DNA from: Methanothermococcus okinawensis
GTDB lineage: Archaea; AGJL01; Methanococci; Methanococcales; Methanococcaceae
NCBI GenBank assembly: GCA_015661585.1
Contig: DQVU01000106.1
Location: forward strand, 1 to 6,831
Reading direction: 5' to 3'
DNA length: 6,831 bases
Shown: positions 5,681 to 6,831 of the stretch, piece by piece
How the letters are laid out: each line of letters begins with the position of its first letter
How positions within the stretch are numbered: the first letter of the stretch is position 1
Made by a program: the position numbers and the translations under genes
Notes under the pieces: model-generated
What the model saw: the letters and a program-made list of their open reading frames with translations, nothing else
What the model was told of the DNA's origin: nothing
Databases searched by the model: none

Positions 5681-6108
5681 TTTTTTATACATCTCGATAA
5701 AAACCTTATTATGTCTCCATCGGATACTATTCCAACTACTTCATTGTCCTCATCTACCACAGGTAGTTGATTGATGATTTCTCCCTTATTTCCACACTCA
5801 TCCATCTTTTTTATAGCGTTGATTACAGGCTCATCTGGTTTTATGGTAACTACCTCCTTAGTCATAACATCTCCAACTGTGGTATCCAAGGTATACCTAT
5901 CTTCTATAAGGTTATGTCCAATATCTGTAGTGGTAACTATTCCAACTATCTTCTCATCCTTATCGACTACTGGCAAACAACTTATTCTGTACTTCAGAAG
6001 TTTTTCAAAGGCCTTTACTATACCCTCCTCTGGATAGACGTATATAACATCTGTTGTCATAATCTCCTTTACGGGAGTAGAGGTTAGATATCTTTCCAGA
6101 TCTCCCAT
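5653..6108 (-). CDS. Protein of two CBS domains
   Basis: Paired CBS domains (a Bateman module) bind adenosine nucleotides or S-adenosylmethionine and usually act as energy or ligand sensors; as a stand-alone cytoplasmic protein its target is unknown. In 151 residues, CBS1 runs about 12-66, from TPVKEIMTTDVIYVYPEEG to GIVTTTDI (56-63). CBS2 runs about 79-138, from VGDVMTKEVVTIKPDEP to GIVSDGDIIRFL (126-137), with the typical Asp63 and Asp132 ligand positions. CBS2 has an insertion (ECGNKGEIINQ, 104-114). The last residues, about SSHQESNK, lie beyond the fold and are coded by repeat copy D. The ATG at 6108 has only a weak AGGGAT upstream; the reading frame remains open upstream but has no other start codon. 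It has its own candidate promoter and operator. Confidence 0.92.
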   Translation of the reverse strand: MGDLERYLTSTPVKEIMTTDVIYVYPEEGIVKAFEKLLKYRISCLPVVDKDEKIVGIVTTTDIGHNLIEDRYTLDTTVGDVMTKEVVTIKPDEPVINAIKKMDECGNKGEIINQLPVVDEDNEVVGIVSDGDIIRFLSRCIKNSSHQESNK

Positions 6109-6118
6109 AGTATCCCTG

Positions 6119-6145
6119 TTAAATATATAAATGTAGTAATACCAT
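6119..6145 (-). other. Possible eight-codon leader ORF before the CBS gene
   Basis: On the minus strand a strong GGTGAT (6156-6151) sits five bases before an ATG at 6145-6143, which opens a frame MVLLHLYI ending in TAA at 6121-6119. The CBS start follows 10 bases later in a different frame and lacks a strong binding site. The arrangement would fit translation of a leader peptide followed by re-initiation, but so short a frame can arise by chance. Confidence 0.3.
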
Positions 6146-6165
6146 TCTATATCACCTAACTGTTG

Positions 6166-6185
6166 TTTAAATATGACTATTTAAA
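6166..6185. promoter_or_regulatory. Inverted repeat at the predicted CBS-gene transcription start (operator candidate)
   Basis: TTTAAATA, a TGAC spacer and TATTTAAA form a perfect 8-bp inverted repeat. It lies 15-30 bases downstream of the minus-strand TATA candidate (6207-6200) and covers the expected start site near 6178. Archaeal repressors often bind there to block polymerase. The A/T-rich arms reduce significance. Confidence 0.4.
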
Positions 6186-6199
6186 TCTAATAAAAAAAT

Positions 6200-6207
6200 A
6201 TTTATAA
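6200..6207 (-). promoter_or_regulatory. Candidate TATA box for the CBS gene
   Basis: The minus strand reads TTATAAAT, a good archaeal TATA match. It predicts a start near 6178 and a leader of about 70 bases that includes the GGTGAT and mini-ORF. A T tract just upstream suggests that transcription from the neighbouring gene ends before it. Confidence 0.45.
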
Positions 6208-6231
6208 GACATTTAAAATAGTGAAATAGTT

Positions 6232-6238
6232 AAAAAAA
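6232..6238 (-). terminator. T-tract terminator candidate after the 95-residue gene
   Basis: The minus strand carries seven consecutive Ts starting 9 bases after the stop codon at 6247-6249. This would end the upstream transcript just before the CBS promoter. Confidence 0.4.
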
Positions 6239-6246
6239 GAGGGATG

Positions 6247-6534
6247 TTATTCAACTACTACCTTCTCACTTTTTTCTTTCTTTTCCTTTTCTACCTTTTC
6301 TTTTTCCAACTCCTCTATGTCAATTTCAATACTTTCCCCTACTTTTTCTCCTTTCTCCAACTCCCCTAACTTCCTAGCAATTTCTATATTTCTAAAACTT
6401 ATACCAAACTCACCCTGTAACTCCATACTACCTATCTTAAATGTTGATAACTTCAAGGTTTTATTTAAGGTAAACCTTACAATTAACTCCCTATCACATA
6501 GAGTATCTATCAGTTTTGAGATCTCATTTTCCAT
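6247..6534 (-). CDS. Uncharacterised protein with a Lys/Glu-rich tail
   Basis: I do not recognise this 95-residue protein. Residues 1-57 look like a small folded domain (MENEISKLIDTLCDREL, then ...FTLNKTLKLSTFKIGSMELQ and GEFGISFRNIEIARKLG). Residues 59-92 are almost all Glu, Lys, Ile and Val, forming a charged, probably helical or disordered tail. There is no signal peptide, membrane segment or metal-binding cysteine cluster; only Cys13 is present. The ATG at 6534 is chosen because GGTGAT (6544-6539) lies four bases upstream; an in-frame GTG at 6543 falls inside that site and is unlikely to be used. Codon use resembles the neighbours. It is divergent from the cobyric acid synthase gene and is followed by a T tract. 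Confidence 0.75.
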   Translation of the reverse strand: MENEISKLIDTLCDRELIVRFTLNKTLKLSTFKIGSMELQGEFGISFRNIEIARKLGELEKGEKVGESIEIDIEELEKEKVEKEKKEKSEKVVVE

Positions 6535-6538
6535 CACT

Positions 6539-6544
6539 ATCACC
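6539..6544 (-). promoter_or_regulatory. Ribosome binding site fixing the start of the 95-residue protein
   Basis: The minus strand reads AGGTGATAGTGATGG. GGTGAT occupies 6544-6539 and the ATG is at 6534-6532. The GTG at 6543-6541 is part of the binding site itself, which rules in favour of the ATG. Confidence 0.75.
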
Positions 6545-6590
6545 TGATATTTTTATTTATATTTGTTAATTTATCATTAATTTATTAACA

Positions 6591-6598
6591 TTTATATA
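6591..6598. promoter_or_regulatory. TATA-like box in the divergent spacer 6535-6628
   Basis: TTTATATA on the plus strand reads TATATAAA on the minus strand, so one box could serve either direction. For the plus-strand cobyric acid synthase gene it predicts a start near 6620 with a very short leader. For the minus-strand gene it predicts a start near 6570 and a leader of about 35 bases. Other A/T boxes in this spacer could serve one of the two. Confidence 0.35.
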
Positions 6599-6628
6599 CT
6601 TTTTTAACTGTTAGATCCTGGTGAAAGG

Positions 6629-6831
6629 ATGGCGAAGTTCCTAATGGTAGTTGGTACCTCCTCAAACTGTGGAAAAACTGTAACAGTTGCAGGGCTATGT
6701 AGGATACTTGCAAATAGAGGCTACAAGGTAGCACCTTTTAAATCCCAGAATATGAGTTTAAACTCGAGGGTTTCCAAGGAGGAGGGGGAGATAGCAGTTG
6801 CCCAGTACATCCAAAGTTTAGCGGCGAAGAC
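6629..6831 (+). CDS. cobQ: Cobyric acid synthase, N-terminal part (runs off the window)
   Basis: This glutamine-dependent enzyme (CobQ/CbiP, EC 6.3.5.10) amidates four carboxyl side chains of adenosyl-cobyrinic acid a,c-diamide. That is a late step towards the corrinoid cofactors methanogens need for methyl transfer. Only 67 residues are visible. They start MAKFLMVVGTSSNCGKT, with the P-loop-like GTSSNCGKT at 9-17 of the N-terminal dethiobiotin-synthetase-type ATP domain (Cys14 where Ala or Ser is more usual). The family signature FKSQNMSLNS follows at 37-46, and then EGEIAVAQYIQSLAAK. GGTGA at 6620-6624 lies four bases before the ATG. The C-terminal glutaminase domain lies outside the window, so intactness cannot be judged. 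Confidence 0.92.
   Translation, partial: MAKFLMVVGTSSNCGKTVTVAGLCRILANRGYKVAPFKSQNMSLNSRVSKEEGEIAVAQYIQSLAAK

Noticed and set aside
5767..6087. Plus-strand open frames opposite the CBS gene.
   Set aside because: The minus strand codes two clear CBS domains; the opposite frames have no recognisable motifs or binding sites.
6541..6543. GTG as the start of the small protein, adding three residues.
   Set aside because: The GTG is part of the GGTGAT ribosome binding site that serves the ATG at 6534.

Overview
The window looks like chromosomal DNA from a low-GC methanogenic archaeon of the order Methanococcales (Methanocaldococcus/Methanotorris-like). Reasons: very AT-rich intergenic DNA, coding DNA rich in ATA, AGA/AGG and GAG codons, GGTGAT-type ribosome binding sites, archaeal TATA-like boxes, and archaeal-type proteins (PurM, a voltage-sensor K+ channel, archease, archaeosine-pathway QueE, CBS protein, cobyric acid synthase). 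The genus is inference.

Layout: 1-396 is AT-rich, with a repeat copy cut by the window edge and a short gene-like fragment. purM lies on the minus strand (397-1449). A 302-bp region then holds the purM promoter, a second repeat copy and the promoter area of a plus-strand pair: a six-transmembrane K+ channel (1752-2432) and a NodU/TobZ-type carbamoyltransferase (2434-3975), one base apart. A 420-bp gene-free stretch (3976-4395) is mostly a candidate element with 26-27 bp terminal inverted repeats. An archease-queE operon follows (4396-5561), joining two tRNA-maturation functions: RtcB-dependent ligation and the 7-deazaguanine route to archaeosine. On the minus strand are a two-CBS-domain protein (5653-6108), convergent with queE, and an unrecognised 95-residue protein (6247-6534). 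The latter is divergent from the 5' end of a cobyric acid synthase gene (6629 to the window edge).

The most unusual content is in the spacers. At least four places (24-213, 1547-1589 on the minus strand, 3986-4319, 5587-5680) appear to share an AT-rich repeat family whose ends carry a GGAACTAAG-like word. The 3986-4314 copy looks like a complete MITE-like unit. The copy at 5636-5680 supplies the codons for the last residues of the CBS protein. A second point of interest is the leader of the CBS gene, with a 20-bp inverted repeat at the predicted transcription start and an eight-codon mini-ORF that has the only strong ribosome binding site there. All alignments were made by eye, and the AT-rich background makes chance similarity a real concern.
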